A program made the translations under genes and the position numbers. This document shows, in pieces, positions 1 to 9,517 of a DNA stretch of 20,512 bases. Every line of letters starts with the position of its first letter. The stretch's first letter is position 1. The notes below the pieces were generated by a model, which did not search any database, was not told the DNA's origin, and saw nothing but the letters and a program-made list of their open reading frames with translations. This DNA is from Pelargonium nanum (lineage: Eukaryota; Streptophyta; Magnoliopsida; Geraniales; Geraniaceae), in contig JAYMTF010001945.1 of assembly GCA_036897485.1 (NCBI GenBank), positions 1 to 20,512 of the forward strand. Direction: 5' to 3'.

Positions 1-2390
1 TAAAATATCAATTTATATACAATTTCAAATGAACACTGAAATGATATGATTGTCATGTATTTGAATATGAACTTGTAATTTCGAAATTTATTAAATAAAA
101 ATTACAAAAGTTATTTATCGAGAACATCATATACTTATTAAATTTATGATACAAAAATACAAGTTCAAGAATTAGTTGGGATTATACTTTTTTTATTTGT
201 ATATACATATAATGAAATTAGACTTAAAATAAATAAAAGGATACTAGGAGTATACAATGATATACATGCAATACTTTTCTTAATAATAATGATGAACTTG
301 GATACCCACTTTTCAATCATGGATTTAGTAGAGACTGTTTTCAATATAATAGGATACATATATTATACATCAAAGACTTGTACTTAAAAAATCTATTTTT
401 AATCAATAATTCAAATTTATAATATTAATAATATAATATAGCAAATAATAAGCAATTTTGAATTGTTTTTCTAATATGGTACTCCATACATAGTGTATAA
501 AACTTTTTTTTGGAGGAAGGTGAGTGTAGGGCCTATTTTATTTAAAGAGAAAAGAAATAAATTTAAAATAATAAATAAACTACAAATAATAAAAAGCTTT
601 TTGGAGCACTAGTGAATTTTTGAAACTTTTAGATGGACCATACAACACGGGCCGGGCCGGCCCGTTAAAGTAGCGACCTTTGCTGACGTCATATTCCTCT
701 TTTGAGTCCACAAATTCCTTTTTCAATTTAAAAAATCTCAAAATATTTGAAGACTATGACATGACTCTCTTAGTCATTTACCAAAAAAAAATATATATTT
801 TTAATAAATATTATCTAATTTGTGCAATAATGCACATGTTAAGTAAAATGGAAAATCACATCTCAATAAAAAAAAAGTAAAATTGAAAATCTTGTTCAAT
901 ATTTTCATATTAACTATTTTATTTTGAATACATAAATAGTGTATTAAAGTTAGTGAATGCATAGCAAAATAATACAAATTTTGGATTACAATGTCTCTTA
1001 TCTTTTGCACATTTGCTTATTATAGTCAAACTTTAAGCAATTATCCTTTTTATTGACAAATGTAGCCTAAACTAGGTGGCATTAAAAATCTAATCCGACC
1101 ATCTTTTGAGTTGAATTGGTTATAATTTACAATTTGGACCTGAACTTGAAATAAAATCTAAAATTCAATCTGGCCAATGTTGGGGTCGAATTTAACTTAT
1201 AAACATTTTACATCAAATCATATTGGATCGAACTACTCAACACGAATTCACACAATACTTTACACCAAAAAGTGAAACCTCGCCCGACTCATGGGATAAA
1301 GACCAAGTGAACCTGAAGGCCTTCCAAGTCGATTTTATGTTTATGCTTTTTCAACTCGAACATGATATGTAACTCAAAATTGCCAGCTCTAGATTGGATC
1401 CTCTAAAATATATGGATTGGAAATCGGGACATATTGAGAAATTTGCACGATTTCACACTTTATACACAAATCAAAATTCGAATCCAAACCACTTTTAAAT
1501 CGTAATTAGATTAATCTTAACCATGCAAATCCAATCCAAATATAAATAGTCACTTAAAATATTATGTTGTTAGATAGAAACTTATATACAATATAATATA
1601 AAATAAAAAGATACACCATTACCATCTTTTTTGCCTTATCAAGATCACAATTCACAGCTAGCTAGTATGGAGAAATGGCCCCCAAAATCAGCCATAATTT
1701 TTTATTTTTTTTAGAAAAAGAAAATAAAAACAGACATACTCAAAACAGATCATACATGGTAATGGTATCTTTTGTTTGCCACCTCATTACTTTTTATTTT
1801 TAATTTTCTGATAATAATAATATGCTCCAGACAGTAGTATTTTATTTGTGAATAATTTTTTTTATAAAATTGTTGTGAAAAGGATAATAATAAACTTTCT
1901 GGAGATGCTTATTTATTTTTATTAATTTTTGGGGTCAAAGTACAATTTCAGGGTGCACATGGGGAAAGATGTTGACTGAACAATCACATAGATTCTTTTC
2001 CAATGCTATTTATTATTATTATTTTTTTTAATTTGGAATCAATATAAAATTTTGAATTTTTTCTGGTGCATCAACCCCAACATATACCAGAATTTTGTAG
2101 CTTTCTCTGGTCTTTGTAAATTGTAATCTTCAATTTTACTTGATGCATATCTGAGCACATATTAATATCTTCACCATTTAATATTTATGGAAAATTTATT
2201 TGTATACCTTTCTATGTTTTAAGATTTTCAATATATATTGGAAATTTTCCCGCTCTGCAAATGAGTTGGAGAGACCATACCACGTCCCACTCCTAATTTA
2301 TTTATTGTAATACGAGTGGTCTTGATATATTTAGCGCTTATAGAAACTATTTGATTCATTATGTTATTACATAGTTTTAAAAATCGGATC
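1..2390. other. AT-rich intergenic DNA, no gene seen
   Basis: Very AT-rich DNA with frequent poly-A/T runs and no reading frame that looks coding. The few open frames over 60 codons are low-complexity products of AT-rich sequence. About 1080-1550 is somewhat more mixed, with recurring words such as aatccaa and actcgaac, and may be a decayed repeat; I cannot assign it to a family. The only compact regulatory-looking site is the GC-rich palindrome and TGACGTCA at 647-691, listed separately. Confidence 0.6.
647..691. promoter_or_regulatory. GC-rich inverted repeat next to a TGACGTCA (bZIP-type) site
   Basis: Positions 647-665 read ACGGGCCGGGCCGGCCCGT. The 7-bp arms ACGGGCC and GGCCCGT are exact reverse complements around a GGGCC centre. 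GGGCC/GGCCC cores resemble TCP-factor (site II-like) binding motifs. The palindrome TGACGTCA, a canonical bZIP target, follows at 684-691. The surrounding 600 bp on each side is strongly AT-rich, so the cluster stands out. No gene downstream on either strand is apparent, so a promoter role is inference only. Confidence 0.3.
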
Positions 2391-3789
2391 ATAATTCTAA
2401 AATTTATTTCATAATTATTTAGTGGACCTCCGTAAGAAACGAGAGGACCCGGAGGGGAATAGGGCGAGAAATGAGACACGTTGATAGAGGGAGGAAAAGG
2501 AGACAATAGGACGGGGACAAAGTGCAAAATCCACCTTTCACGCCATCCTTATTCCAAGATATTAATCCGTTTTAAAACTCTTAGATAAAATTTTATTAGT
2601 AAATATTGGTGTTCAGTGTATTTATTGATATTCATCGGTCGAAAACAAAAACGTAAATAACACGTGTCACACAATGCATAAAAATAACACTTTTTTTAAT
2701 TATTTTGTTAAATGTAACAAGGTAGTGTTGAGTTTAAAAAACTTTTTTTTTTGTCATAGAAGATAATTTTGTGAGGAGCAAGTAATGCCTTGAAATCAAT
2801 AAGCCTTCCCTCAGGTACACCTTATTGTAGCCAAAAGTTGGCCACTAATTTAGATTATTAATTCACTTAATTGTATCCTTTTTGTGGATAAAATCTTGGA
2901 TTTTGCATGGATTTGCATATAATTTATCTCTCAATTTTGTGTATTTTAGCTATAGCCAAAGCCAACTATATTTGACTAATCACCAAGTAGCATAAAGAGA
3001 GGAGCTTCTGGCCATTACTTACTTCCCACTTACTCATTTCCTAATCACAAATTAATTAAAATAAACAAACAAACCATTTTTAATGCAAAAAGCATAGAAG
3101 ATTGGTGTGTTTGTTTCAATGCAACCATTTCTTCAATGATTGCCACTTCTTTGTGTGTGGAGCCCCCAATCTTGAAGGGTCCCCATCCTTAATATTAGGG
3201 TTTTAGGGTTTTCAAATCTTTCAAGAATCTAAAATTTTATATATATTTCTTGTATCTTGATGAGGCTAATCATCCTTCCACCTTCTTGATTTTAATTATG
3301 ATGATCAACTTATATATATTATAATTGCATGACACTTGTTAATTATTGGCTTCCTTATGAAACAAGGTTGTCATGTTCATGTTATCATATCTTTCATTTT
3401 TAAATATTAAATATGTATAGTATCTTAACAAACAATTAATTAAGTGAGAGTTTTAACAATCTTGTGTAAACTGACATTAATTTTACAGTTGAATCCTTTA
3501 CATTTGATATCGTCGTTCACATTATCCAATCTTTTCATTTTAAACTGACCTCATAAATGCATTACAATAGTGATAGTAGAGAAATTATAGTAGATAGTAA
3601 AACAGATCGCGTGCTTAAAATGAAATAAAATTTGGTCGATGCACTTGAAATGCAATCAAAAGTTATAGTCTTTGGTCATGATTTGTGTCATGCTGCGCCA
3701 TTTTGAGCTCGTCTAAATAGTATTCTGAGCATTTTATTGTTTATAGATGCAATTTGGATGGTTTTGTAATTTAGTTTTATTTTATTATA
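2391..3789. other. Intergenic DNA, no gene seen
   Basis: No exon-like reading frame is found on either strand. At about 2400-2530 there is a purine-rich stretch on the plus strand (pyrimidine-rich on minus) that gives an open frame but has no coding character. At 3195-3211 two overlapping telo-boxes (AAACCCTAA on the minus strand) occur. Such boxes are common in plant promoters of translation-related genes and also occur as isolated telomere-like repeats; nothing downstream supports a gene. Confidence 0.5.
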
Positions 3790-3955
3790 GTCTCCTATTA
3801 TTTCGTTTCCGCGTAGTTGTGCATCACATATGGTGATTTTGTTCGGAGTTCAATTACAATAAAGGCACTTCGAACATCTCCATAAATTTTTTTAGTGGAG
3901 ATCAAACTCGAGAACTCTCGCCACAATCTCGACCTGGGTTACCAACTGATGTTCC
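3790..3955 (-). repeat. Possible tRNA-related SINE remnant
   Basis: Read on the minus strand from about 3950, the sequence contains cagttggtaac, resembling a tRNA A-box/D-arm. About 35 nt later comes gagtttgatctcc, resembling the B-box/T-loop motif (consensus near GGTTCGAnTCC). Order and spacing fit an internal RNA polymerase III promoter. The rest of a tRNA cloverleaf cannot be built, so a tRNA gene is excluded. The 3' part runs into A-rich sequence near 3790. No target-site duplication was identified, and the match is degenerate. It could be chance similarity. Confidence 0.3.
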
Positions 3956-5002
3956 TAAACAAACAATTAGCTAAGAGCGAGTTTCTTAGAGCATTTGATC
4001 AATCTCCTTTTTTTTTATTATCAGCAACATGTGATCAATCTCCCGTACAATCAAACCCTCCAAATTTGATCTCCTCTTTGTGCAGATTACTTTGAAAACA
4101 AACAAAAAACAAACATTTCATGCTAAACACACTGCACATACACAACAAGCTTTTGATTAAACAATAGTTGTGTATGATTAGAGGATCTATCAGATGACCC
4201 ACCACTACCCACCAAGTTAGGCTTTAATCTTTTGTACTGTAATGCACATACCCACAAACAAACATGCCACATGAGGTTTTTTTGGTATATACAATCTTTT
4301 GTTAGTTCCATCACTTAAAAGATGTTGACATAAACTTGTTAACAATTAGGCAACTAATCCACCAGAGCCCTTGGAACATCAATATATTATTTTCAGTGCT
4401 CTCAATCAGGCCACCTAATTCTAAAGCAAATCCAGGATCTTTTTGTTTAATAATCTGCAACATCACCTTGCTTCATCAGACACCACACTTTCTGGAAAAT
4501 TTTGTGGTTAGTTATTGTCACAATCTTCAAATTCTTTCTTCTTTTTGTTTCTCAGCAGCTTCATCAAAGTGAAGTGGGTTTAAAGGAACCAATATATATA
4601 TTGGTTCATCTTACAATGCAAAGCATTAACATTAGATTAGGCCAAAGAAAACTTGGTGCACAAAGATTTTGCTTTATATTAATAGCAAGCTTAGGTACAA
4701 CAATAGTAACAAGATTCATATATAGCTCACTCACAATCTAACTTTAGATCACAAGACTTGTGTAAAACCATGAAACTTAAGTATCCAGAGACCTATGAAC
4801 AAACAAGCAACTGATCCAAATACCTCTTCAAGTCCAACAATCACAAAGTAATGAAAATTCTTAAACCATCACCATGTAACAAAAACAAGAAAACCACATT
4901 GTTAGATGCTAAATTCCAAAAGTGGCAACAGAACACAAAAGGGAAAATTGAATAGGAAACACGTGTTGTTGGTGTATTTGTTTTGCAAGTGTACTTTATT
5001 AC
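3956..5002. other. Intergenic DNA with a 22-bp palindrome
   Basis: Slightly less AT-rich than the left end. Several open frames of 60-80 codons exist on both strands, but none shows a recognisable protein, consistent codon use or a supporting splice structure. A short direct repeat, tgatcaatctcc, occurs at about 3999 and 4031. I see no gene here. Confidence 0.5.
4586..4607. repeat. Perfect 22-bp palindrome
   Basis: The arms GAACCAATATA and TATATTGGTTC are exact reverse complements with no spacer. The sequence could form a short cruciform or hairpin. The AT core makes part of the symmetry cheap, but the GAACC/GGTTC ends extend it beyond a simple TA run. No function is assigned. Confidence 0.5.
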
Positions 5003-5111
5003 GTACATTTATCAGAAGACTTTGTGTACATTTATCAGATGACTTGCGTATATCCATCAGTGTTGAATGTGCAAACAATTATTCGTAGACTTTCGTACAT
5101 TTATCGGTGTC
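5003..5111 (+). repeat. Degenerate tandem repeat, unit about 23 bp
   Basis: Two adjacent near-identical units start at 5003 and 5026, both reading gtacatttatcaga followed by a gactt-type tail. A third, more diverged unit starts at 5048 (gtatatccatcag). A fourth partial unit starts at 5095 (gtacatttatcgg) after an unrelated stretch that contains gtagactttc. It looks like a small decayed minisatellite. It lies in the 3' flank of the gene at 5439-5696. Confidence 0.5.
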
Positions 5112-5438
5112 AAAATTTAACATTTAACTGGACAATGTTGAGTTCTCATACATTTTATCAGCCAAATTCACATACATCAGAGCAAAATCAACACATGAAA
5201 CATTCATTTGCCAATATAATAAGAACAATAGTAATAATTGATCAGCTTCATATTAGAAAATTACATATACATAATCCATGAAACCGATAGTAATCAGATA
5301 TTTATATAATTAAAACAAATAAATATGCATCATCCCAAATCGGAGAGCCATAGCCAGAGAGCATCAAATGAAACAAAATATGTACAAAATTATAAATAAT
5401 TGGTAGGGTTAAGATGCGAAGATCGTACCGAAAGAAAT
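5112..5438 (-). other. 3' flank and probable 3'UTR of the small acidic-protein gene
   Basis: No coding sequence. On the minus strand the stretch just after the stop codon at 5439 is moderately T-rich and probably carries the 3'UTR, ending somewhere near 5290-5330 where several AATAAA-like variants occur. The exact polyadenylation site cannot be fixed from sequence. Confidence 0.35.
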
Positions 5439-5696
5439 TCAAACGGGGAGCTCGAGTTCGTCGAGGTCGATATCGGCGTCGATTTCGGAAGCGTCGGTGA
5501 GGTAGACAGGGCGGTCGTCGTCGTCGTCGAAATCGGCGGTGGAGGTCTCGACGCAGGAGAATCGCTCCAGAGAGGTGAAGAAGGCGGCGATGACGGTGGA
5601 GCTCATCCAATTCGACACCACATCCATCGGAGCCGCATTGTTGTTTCCTTCATTGTTGTTGTTGTTGCTCTTCTCGGCGGTGTTGTTGTTCTCCAT
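5439..5696 (-). CDS. Small Asn-rich/acidic protein of unknown function (85 aa)
   Basis: Uninterrupted single-exon frame of 85 codons plus TGA. I do not recognise the family. Residues 1-20 are Asn-rich (MENNNTAEKSNNNNN). Residues 24-50 form a more ordinary, possibly helical segment (MDVVSNWMSSTVIAAFFTSL) rich in hydrophobic residues. Residues 56-85 are strongly acidic, with a run of five Asp and the ending DADIDLDELELPV. I chose the ATG at 5696 because it starts the low-complexity segment and follows a plausible leader (gaagatcgaaaATG). An in-frame ATG at 5789 would add 31 residues of non-distinctive sequence. The local GC content is far above that of the flanks, which supports real coding sequence. 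The Asp and Asn runs are encoded by trinucleotide repeats (about 5515-5530 and 5655-5670), so their lengths may vary between accessions. A spliced longer form cannot be excluded. Confidence 0.6.
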   Translation of the reverse strand: MENNNTAEKSNNNNNEGNNNAAPMDVVSNWMSSTVIAAFFTSLERFSCVETSTADFDDDDDRPVYLTDASEIDADIDLDELELPV

Positions 5697-5789
5697 TTTC
5701 GATCTTCGAAACGATTCGATTAGGGGTAAATTGAAGGCTATGGAGAGAAAATGATCGATGTCGCGTGAATCAATCAAATCTATTAACAA

Positions 5790-6400
5790 AAAGAATTAAC
5801 TGTCAAATATTTCTTCATTAATATATTTCCATTTTAAATATTCCAACCTTAGACATGTTGAAGTTATAAATTTATGAAACCAATTTCTTGTTTTATATAT
5901 AAAGTGATAAAACAATTTACGTTTCTGCTTTTTTAGTTCAAAGTTCAAACAAAATAATTATTTGTCATTTCCATCCCCATGACACACGATAATAAAACAT
6001 AACATTGCAAGTTGGGTAATTTTTTTTTTTTTTACTAGTTATTTTTTGTTAGACATAACCTACTCCACCAAATGTAGATTAGATTTTATCGACATAAAAA
6101 TAACTACTTGTACTAACGTTATGTTACATCCCTTCTTCTGTATTAAAATAAGTGATAGTTATAAATAAGACACCCGTTCAACGAGTATATATATATAGTA
6201 ATACTATATCATGAGTTCTCATTCTAATTCAAATAAACATGACTATGTTGCAAGGATTTGAACCAAAGCAACAAAACGAAAAGGGAAAAAAAATGGATCT
6301 CAACAAAATTGGACAATGTGTTTAAGAAAATACAGTGATAAAGTGATGGTATAAATTCATTTTAACCAAATCAGATAAGCTCTCATTTTGTAATTGAGAC
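5790..6400. other. Intergenic: promoter of the small gene and 3' flank of the ABCF3 locus
   Basis: AT-rich and without coding potential. The right part of 5700-5950 would be the promoter of the minus-strand small-protein gene; I find no convincing TATA box at the expected distance. A short TA run lies near 6188-6198. From about 6511 down to 6350 is the probable 3'UTR of the ABCF3-type locus. Confidence 0.45.
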
Positions 6401-6511
6401 ACAGACTCCAGTGCTGTTTTGTATTCTGTAAATGCTAGCATTCTTGTAAATTCACTCTATCCGTATTGTAACGTCACGACCTGCTTTTGAGCGTATTCGA
6501 AGCAACTCTTC

Positions 6512-7973
6512 TTATTTCTGGGCGCTCTGGAGCATCTTCTTGTAGTCCTGGAATGTGCCGTGGAAAGGTGTAACCCTACCCTCCGATACTGCCCACAGCT
6601 CCTCCACACTTCCGGATATCAAATGCTCGTCGTGACTCACCTGCAATGTGTTGTTCAAGTGTTACGATGTGTTCACTCAAAACTGATTTGCGGAAGGTGA
6701 GAGGTTTTAGTGTAAAGAGAAAAGCTTATTACCATGAGAATGCCTCCTTGGAACAGAACAAGACCTTGGATTAGAGCCTCAACTGCATCTAAATCCTGCA
6801 TTTCCAACAGAGGCAAAAACAGCCAAATTTGGAGTCAGTCGATCATAAATGCAAGATGTAAACTTTTCCTAGGAATTTACAATACTCAATATACTGTGTC
6901 ATAAGATTCCAATTATCTCAAAAGAACACCATTTAAGACAACCTTACTAGGCATGCCACATAGTTCCTATGTTTCCACAACAAAGGGAAATGCAATTTCC
7001 CGACTGTTTTCAAATCCAATTTTCCCACCAGCCATTGAACTAGGCACATATGTCTATAACTCTACGTTTCATTAGCCTATTCACAAGTACACCTTAGATT
7101 TGAGAAATCAACCTCTGTTATCTCTTTTTCCATAACTACTGTTAGAGAGCATGTGATAGCGTTTTCATTTTTATTTTATAACTTTCTGCATATATTAGGC
7201 ATTCTTTCACCCAGTAACTAGTGCAAAACAAGTGAACTATTTATGTCTCCTCCATGTAGGTTGTAGCAACAATAGAAAGAAGAGGATAGAAACTTACAAG
7301 ATGGTTGGATGGTTCATCGAGCAATAATATATGAGGTTTCTTGAACGTTATCTTTGCAAATGCAACTCTGCTTTTCTGACCACCTGTAGTTGTAAATTGT
7401 CCGCACCAGTTAGAGATACACCCTGGTTAAACTCCACTAAAAGTATCTTTTCTTGGTACGTGTCTTGTGCCAAGCTTTGATTAAATTCAGATTTAATTTC
7501 CATGCAATTAACTCAAGTAACCAATACCAAGACCACCATGAGACCCAATTTATGAAGATTATGAAATATACCAGAAAGAGTGTACATTGGCTGAAGAGCA
7601 AGATTTCCTGTTACACCAAGAGAACCCAAGTGTGCACGAAGCTTCTGTTCGGGAACTCCCTGCATGAAGCAAAACATCAAATGAGGGTTAAGATTACATA
7701 ATTATTCTATATAAACCAATAGAAATGCGAATCTTAAGAAAGCAATCACTCTGAAGGGATGCATAGGTGTTAATGTTTCGGAAGTATATTTACTTCATGA
7801 TGTAGGAAGTCCAAACTAATTCAAATGAAAGCCTATAGGTACAAAACTATAAAAAATAGTAATTGCTTCAAAAGATGAGAACTCACAGGGTAGCAGCGCA
7901 TCATATACAGCAGGGGATTTGAAGTGAGGTCGAGCCCATCCACATGGTGCTGGCTGAAAACAGCAATACGGAC
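6512..7973 (-). CDS. ABCF3: ABC-F ATPase ABCF3 (GCN20-type), 5'-truncated: last five exons only
   Basis: Five exons, in transcript order 7973-7887, 7659-7572, 7383-7298, 6795-6733 and 6640-6512, join in frame (453 nt, 150 residues, TAA stop) with GT-AG junctions. The product matches the C-terminus of plant ABCF3/GCN20, a soluble ABC-F ATPase without membrane segments. The family acts with GCN1 in GCN2 translational control; Arabidopsis ABCF3 (SCORD5) is linked to stomatal immunity. Visible motifs are a Q-loop Gln in FSQHH, the ABC signature LSGGQ (split by an intron), Walker B in LLLDEPSNHLD, the switch His in VSHDEH, and the family-typical end FHGTFQDYKKMLQS. Known ABCF3 proteins have about 715 residues and two ATPase domains. 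The whole first domain and the Walker A of the second are absent, and no exon for them is seen up to the leader region at 8981-9165. As it stands it cannot bind ATP normally. The absence of stops or frameshifts suggests a recent truncation, expression in altered form, or an assembly error. The coding start is unknown; Met codons 24 and 25 of the fragment are candidates. Confidence 0.85.
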
Positions 7974-8231
7974 CTGAAGACAAAACAAATCATCACAGGA
8001 TTGAAATGCACAAAACTCATTCCAAGTGTGCAAGAAGTTGCGCACAAGAATAATACGTTATACTATCAGAAATGATAATGAAGATGAGGAACAGAAGAGT
8101 TCAAAAATTTAACATTAATAGATTAACTTTGTAAATCATGGCCCAGGATCATCATGTCCTGTAAATTAATGATGCAGGAAAACCATGACCTGCCTTAATA
8201 ATGTTTCCCCTAAGATGGAAATAGAGTGAGA

Positions 8232-8262
<31 letters not shown>

Positions 8263-8980
8263 GATGCACTCCCTCTACCTATTATTGATGGCATCTCGCA
8301 GAAAATTATTTGTTGAAAAGAACTAGTAGTATATGTATTTTAGTACGAGTGCCCACACTTTGTCTCTGAAATGTTTGTCAGCTATATTTCATATATCTAA
8401 ACAAAGTCATGAAAAATTTACTTTATGCAGACATGTAAGATCATCTAAGGCAAAAGAAACACTGTGAAAAGTCAGCTCTAATTGCACGACCTCAGACACA
8501 ATTAACACTTGATGAAACTCAGATCCTAAACAGACATAATACTATAGGTTCATACTCATTTCTATTGAACATGTTCTCCATGGCCAATTGAGCATCAAAC
8601 ATCATACACATTGAGCCAAACACCCAAAAAGTGGTTCCATATCTCTGTCACTAACAACAAGCAACACAAAGTAACAAAATTGAACACAACGTCACGGACA
8701 TCATAGCTTAGAACAGGTAACTTCTCCAAATACACATGCAAATGCAACTAACCCTAACACCAAATAATCCAGTCAAATGAAACTCACTTTTTATCAAACC
8801 CAAATTCATTTATCCCACACACCAAGATCATCAAGGATCAACACTTTCTTTTATCCCCATAAAAATCATGAAATTTTAGGCTAAATGGTGGAAATTTGAG
8901 TAGATGCAGACAAATAAGAAAACGATAAGTAACAGTAAAGAATTGAAGATAAAGAAGAGAATAATAATAAAAAAACGCAC
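7974..8980 (-). other. Probable leader intron of the truncated ABCF3 locus
   Basis: A good donor (cttcttcG|GTGCGTtttttt) at 8980 and the acceptor gtcttcag at 7974-7980 bound about 1 kb of non-coding sequence. The 5' part is T-rich and looks like a plant leader intron. I searched it by eye for the missing ABCF3 exons, in particular a GPNGIGKST-type Walker A, and found none. A (TA)n microsatellite occupies 8231-8259. Pairing this donor with this acceptor is inference. Confidence 0.45.
8231..8259. repeat. (AT)n microsatellite
   Basis: Uninterrupted alternating AT dinucleotides over about 29 bp inside the putative leader intron. Such tracts are length-variable and are sites of slippage or breakage. 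Confidence 0.9.
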
Positions 8981-9165
8981 CGAAGAAGGAGAAAGACGGG
9001 AGGAGTTGCAGAGGTCTGTGACGTCGAACGAAAAACGAAGACGATAATAGATGGGATTGGGCTACGAGTAGACAGAGCACATAATGATATGCAAATGGAG
9101 AGAGAGAGGTGAGGACATAGCATAGCAGAGAGTGAGTGTGAGAGAGATATATGCGTCACAAACAA
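8981..9165 (-). other. Probable non-coding leader exon of the truncated ABCF3 locus
   Basis: On the minus strand this interval is CT-rich (repeated tctctct) in the manner of plant 5' leaders, begins about 25-30 nt downstream of a TATA box and ends at a good splice donor. It contains upstream ATGs. One at 9123 opens a frame that stays open to the donor; spliced to the ABCF3 exon at 7973 it would run out of frame and stop within that exon. The ABCF3 peptide would therefore need re-initiation or another start. The transcription start is estimated, not observed. Confidence 0.4.
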
Positions 9166-9184
9166 TAGAAGAAGCAGTTGCTGG

Positions 9185-9194
9185 TTTATATAAA
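9185..9194 (-). promoter_or_regulatory. TATA box
   Basis: TTTATATAAA, a self-complementary TATA box. On the minus strand it is followed at the right distance by a CT-rich leader; on the plus strand it would point into plastid-derived sequence. I therefore assign it to the minus-strand truncated ABCF3 locus. Confidence 0.5.
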
Positions 9195-9210
9195 GCATCT
9201 GAGGGTGGGT

Positions 9211-9517
9211 CCCCTGACTGTATCCGAAACCAACACATGTAGCTAGGTAGAGAATACCTAGGGGCGAGACAACTCTCTCTAAGGAACTCGGAAAAATATC
9301 CCCGTAATTTCGGGAGAAGGGGTGCCTCCTCACAAAGAGGGTCACAGTGACCAGACTCGGGCGACTGTTTAACAAAAACACAGGTCTCCGCAAAGTCGTA
9401 AGACCATGTATGGGGGCTGATGCCTGCCCAGTGCCTAAAAGTCAAGGAAGTTGGTGACCTGATGACAGGGGAGACAGCGACCGAAGCTCTAGTAAACGGC
9501 GGCCGTAACTATAACGG
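9211..9517 (+). pseudogene. rrn23: Nuclear insertion of plastid DNA (NUPT): fragment of 23S rRNA gene
   Basis: The interval matches, in the plus orientation, a central part of plastid 23S rRNA. Recognisable segments are gtagagaatacctagggg, aactctctctaaggaact, aaaaacacaggtctccgc, gtcgtaagaccatgtatg, ggtgacctgatgacaggg and cggcggccgtaactataa. Similarity stops abruptly after ataacgg, in the universally conserved helix 69 region where gtcctaaggtagcg should follow. Against remembered plastid sequence most differences are G-to-A or C-to-T (for example gtaacttcggg to gtaatttcggg, and ggcccgggc to gactcgggc), plus small deletions. This is the expected decay of a methylated nuclear copy. It is too short and damaged to be functional. 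Its left end is about 20 bp from the TATA box of the neighbouring locus. A mitochondrial origin is less likely because the variable positions fit the plastid version. Confidence 0.85.

Noticed and set aside
3165..3190. Minus-strand ggggacccttca, part of the miR319 target-like motif of TCP genes
   Set aside because: The bases that would pair with the miRNA seed do not match, and no TCP coding frame surrounds it.
3250..3275. atcttgatgaggct, similar to miR172
   Set aside because: Only about ten contiguous bases match and there is no complementary star arm within a plausible hairpin distance.
4490..4580. Possible minus-strand terminal exon ending in a Lys/Glu-rich peptide and stop
   Set aside because: Several frames give similar short Lys-rich ends, and no upstream exon, conserved motif or convincing acceptor supports it.
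5400..5754. Long open frames on the plus strand opposite the small acidic-protein gene
   Set aside because: They are low-complexity Val/Gly/Arg-rich mirrors of the GC-rich Asp/Asn-coding repeats on the minus strand.
8838..9445. Overlapping minus-strand open frames of 80-170 codons
   Set aside because: They cross the CT-rich leader, intron-like sequence and the plastid rRNA insert read backwards; composition is Ser/Leu-rich from CT repeats and no family is recognisable.
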